DNA of 33,606 nt from positions 1 to 33,606 of the forward strand of contig CAJUFL010000044.1 of NCBI GenBank assembly GCA_910585605.1. The letters are read 5' to 3'. Origin of the DNA: an uncultured Lachnospiraceae bacterium (lineage in GTDB: Bacteria; Bacillota; Clostridia; Lachnospirales; Lachnospiraceae). The notes below the pieces were generated by a model. The model was given only the letters and a program-made list of their open reading frames with translations, did no database searches and was not told where the DNA came from. A program made the translations under genes and the position numbers. This document shows positions 33,019 through 33,606 of the stretch, piece by piece (within the stretch, counting starts at the first letter, position 1; the number at the start of each line of letters is the position of its first letter).

Positions 33019-33264
33019 TTAAATCTCCGTGCTGACCTCCTCCCCGTTGCGGAAGGTGAACACCACCCTGCCGTCCGAATAGTCCGTCGCGTACTCCACA
33101 AGCCTGTGGAACAGCTTCTCGTTGAAATCCACCGGCAGCTCCGTCGTTTCGCTAAGCCCCGCAATGAAACCGCTGAAAATATCATACTGGATTTCCTTCC
33201 GCTCCCGTTCCTTTTGCAAGCTGTCCTCCCGGCTCTCCAGGGCGGCGTACCAGCTGGTGCAGAC
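33019..33264 (-). pseudogene. C-terminal stump of a large serine recombinase
   Basis: The frame reads CTSWYAALESREDSLQKERE, then QYDIFSGFIAGLSETTELPV, DFNEKLFHRLVEYATDYSDG and RVVFTFRNGEEVSTEI, and then stops. This matches the C-terminal end of large serine recombinases carried by clostridial mobile elements, as I recall them. An in-frame stop at 33265-33267 and unrelated DNA beyond show that the catalytic and DNA-binding domains are gone. It is clearly richer in G and C than the neighbouring genes, a sign of transfer. Confidence 0.75.
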
Positions 33265-33267
33265 TTA

Positions 33268-33441
33268 TCCGTATTTCCGAGCCTCATATGTGATTTCTGT
33301 CCGTCGGACCAAGAGTTTGCTTACAGCTTCCTTCAGATTCCACCTCACGATGGACACCCTTGCTGTTCGGCTATACACTTCCTCGTTGCCTAGGCGTGTT
33401 CGGGACTTGTACCCGTTAGAGCGCGCCCATGGTGCGCAAAC
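33268..33441. repeat. GC-richer repeat-like DNA between recombinase stump and tRNA
   Basis: The sequence (CCACCTCACGATGGACACCC, CGTGTTCGGGACTTGTACCC, TTAGAGCGCGCCCATGGTGC) is unlike coding DNA around it. It resembles, from memory, a repeat often seen near tRNA or mobile-element ends in gut Clostridia, where it gives rise to spurious proteins (frame RDLYPLERAHGAQTK). I cannot name the element. Confidence 0.4.
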
Positions 33442-33442
33442 A

Positions 33443-33482
33443 AAAAGACTGCCTCTGCAATATTAAGCAGACTCAGTCTTTT
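33443..33482 (-). terminator. Terminator after tRNA-Pro
   Basis: AAAAGACTG (33443-33451) and CAGTCTTTT (33474-33482) form the outer stem, with CTGC and GCAG inside. On the minus strand TTTTTG follows. It lies about 60 bases past the tRNA 3' end. Confidence 0.75.
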
Positions 33483-33544
33483 CATCATGCCTTTTCCTGA
33501 TGGAGACATTACTGGATTCTGTTTTATTATATATCCCATAGAAA

Positions 33545-33606
33545 TCTGGATGACAAGATTTGAACTTGCGACCTCTACATCCCTAATGTAGCGCTCTACC
33601 AAGCTG
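33545..33606 (-). tRNA. tRNA-Pro (AGG), 5' end cut by the window edge
   Basis: Read on the minus strand from tRNA position 13: D-arm CAGCTTGGTAGAGC, anticodon stem CTACA/TGTAG with loop TTAGGGA (anticodon AGG, G at 37), variable AGGTC, T-arm GCAAG-TTCAAAT-CTTGT, acceptor strand CATCCAG and discriminator A. CCA is not encoded. About 12 bases of the 5' end lie outside the window. The AGG anticodon would be read as inosine-GG if deaminated. It flanks mobile-element DNA and may be its integration site. Confidence 0.88.

Noticed and set aside
33122..33466. Protein read across the repeat near the tRNA (ERAHGAQTK frame)
   Set aside because: It runs antisense to the recombinase stump and through repeat DNA; such frames are common spurious annotations.
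1..33606. CRISPR arrays
   Set aside because: No regularly spaced short repeats with unique spacers are present on either strand; the hairpin elements are not array-like.

Overview
The window looks like low-GC chromosomal DNA of an anaerobic Firmicute. Lachnospiraceae (Clostridia) is my best guess, from codon use, gene style (strong AGGAGG ribosome sites, several TTG starts) and gene content. It is mostly housekeeping and signalling genes on the minus strand. A repeat-rich left third and a mobile-element remnant at the right end, beside a tRNA gene, frame it.

Left part (1-9.86 kb): a large structured repeat fills 1-446. It recurs in opposite orientation at 9168-9856, where the whole unit is seen: two giant imperfect hairpins about 265-273 bp long, separated by a 151-bp spacer. 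Between the two copies lie a PAP2 phosphatase and glgB, two small plus-strand genes of unknown role, a small conserved-looking gene, and the run leuS - secreted protein - prfC.

Middle-left (9.86-19.8 kb): a two-component system and an export-type ABC module share the minus strand. Order of transcription is response regulator, intramembrane-sensing kinase, GNAT acetyltransferase, a terminator-like hairpin, a large FtsX-type permease, its ATPase, a membrane-anchored CARDB-like protein and a second MacB/FtsX-type permease. Upstream is a secreted SH3/3D-domain cell-wall protein, with a site matching the WalR consensus in its promoter region.

Middle (19.8-24.2 kb): plus-strand RsuA-type pseudouridine synthase, tyrA and aroA (aromatic amino acid synthesis). 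Then comes a wreck made of two different response-regulator fragments facing each other, and a P-loop kinase-like gene.

Right-middle (24.4-30 kb): a coiled-coil hypothetical gene, an AgrC-like GHKL kinase and a LytTR response regulator. Pairs of direct repeats with 21-bp period, the geometry expected of LytTR sites, lie ahead of both the regulator operon and the hypothetical gene. The inner pair sits inside the 3' end of the kinase gene. Next are an XRE-type membrane regulator and queA.

Right end (30-33.6 kb): an accessory island remnant. It has a small XRE repressor facing two DUF6809-like small genes (the second frameshifted), structured non-coding DNA, a HExxH protein resembling a zinc metallopeptidase, the C-terminal stump of a serine recombinase, and a partial tRNA-Pro(AGG) that runs off the edge. 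All assignments come from reading the sequence; no search was run.
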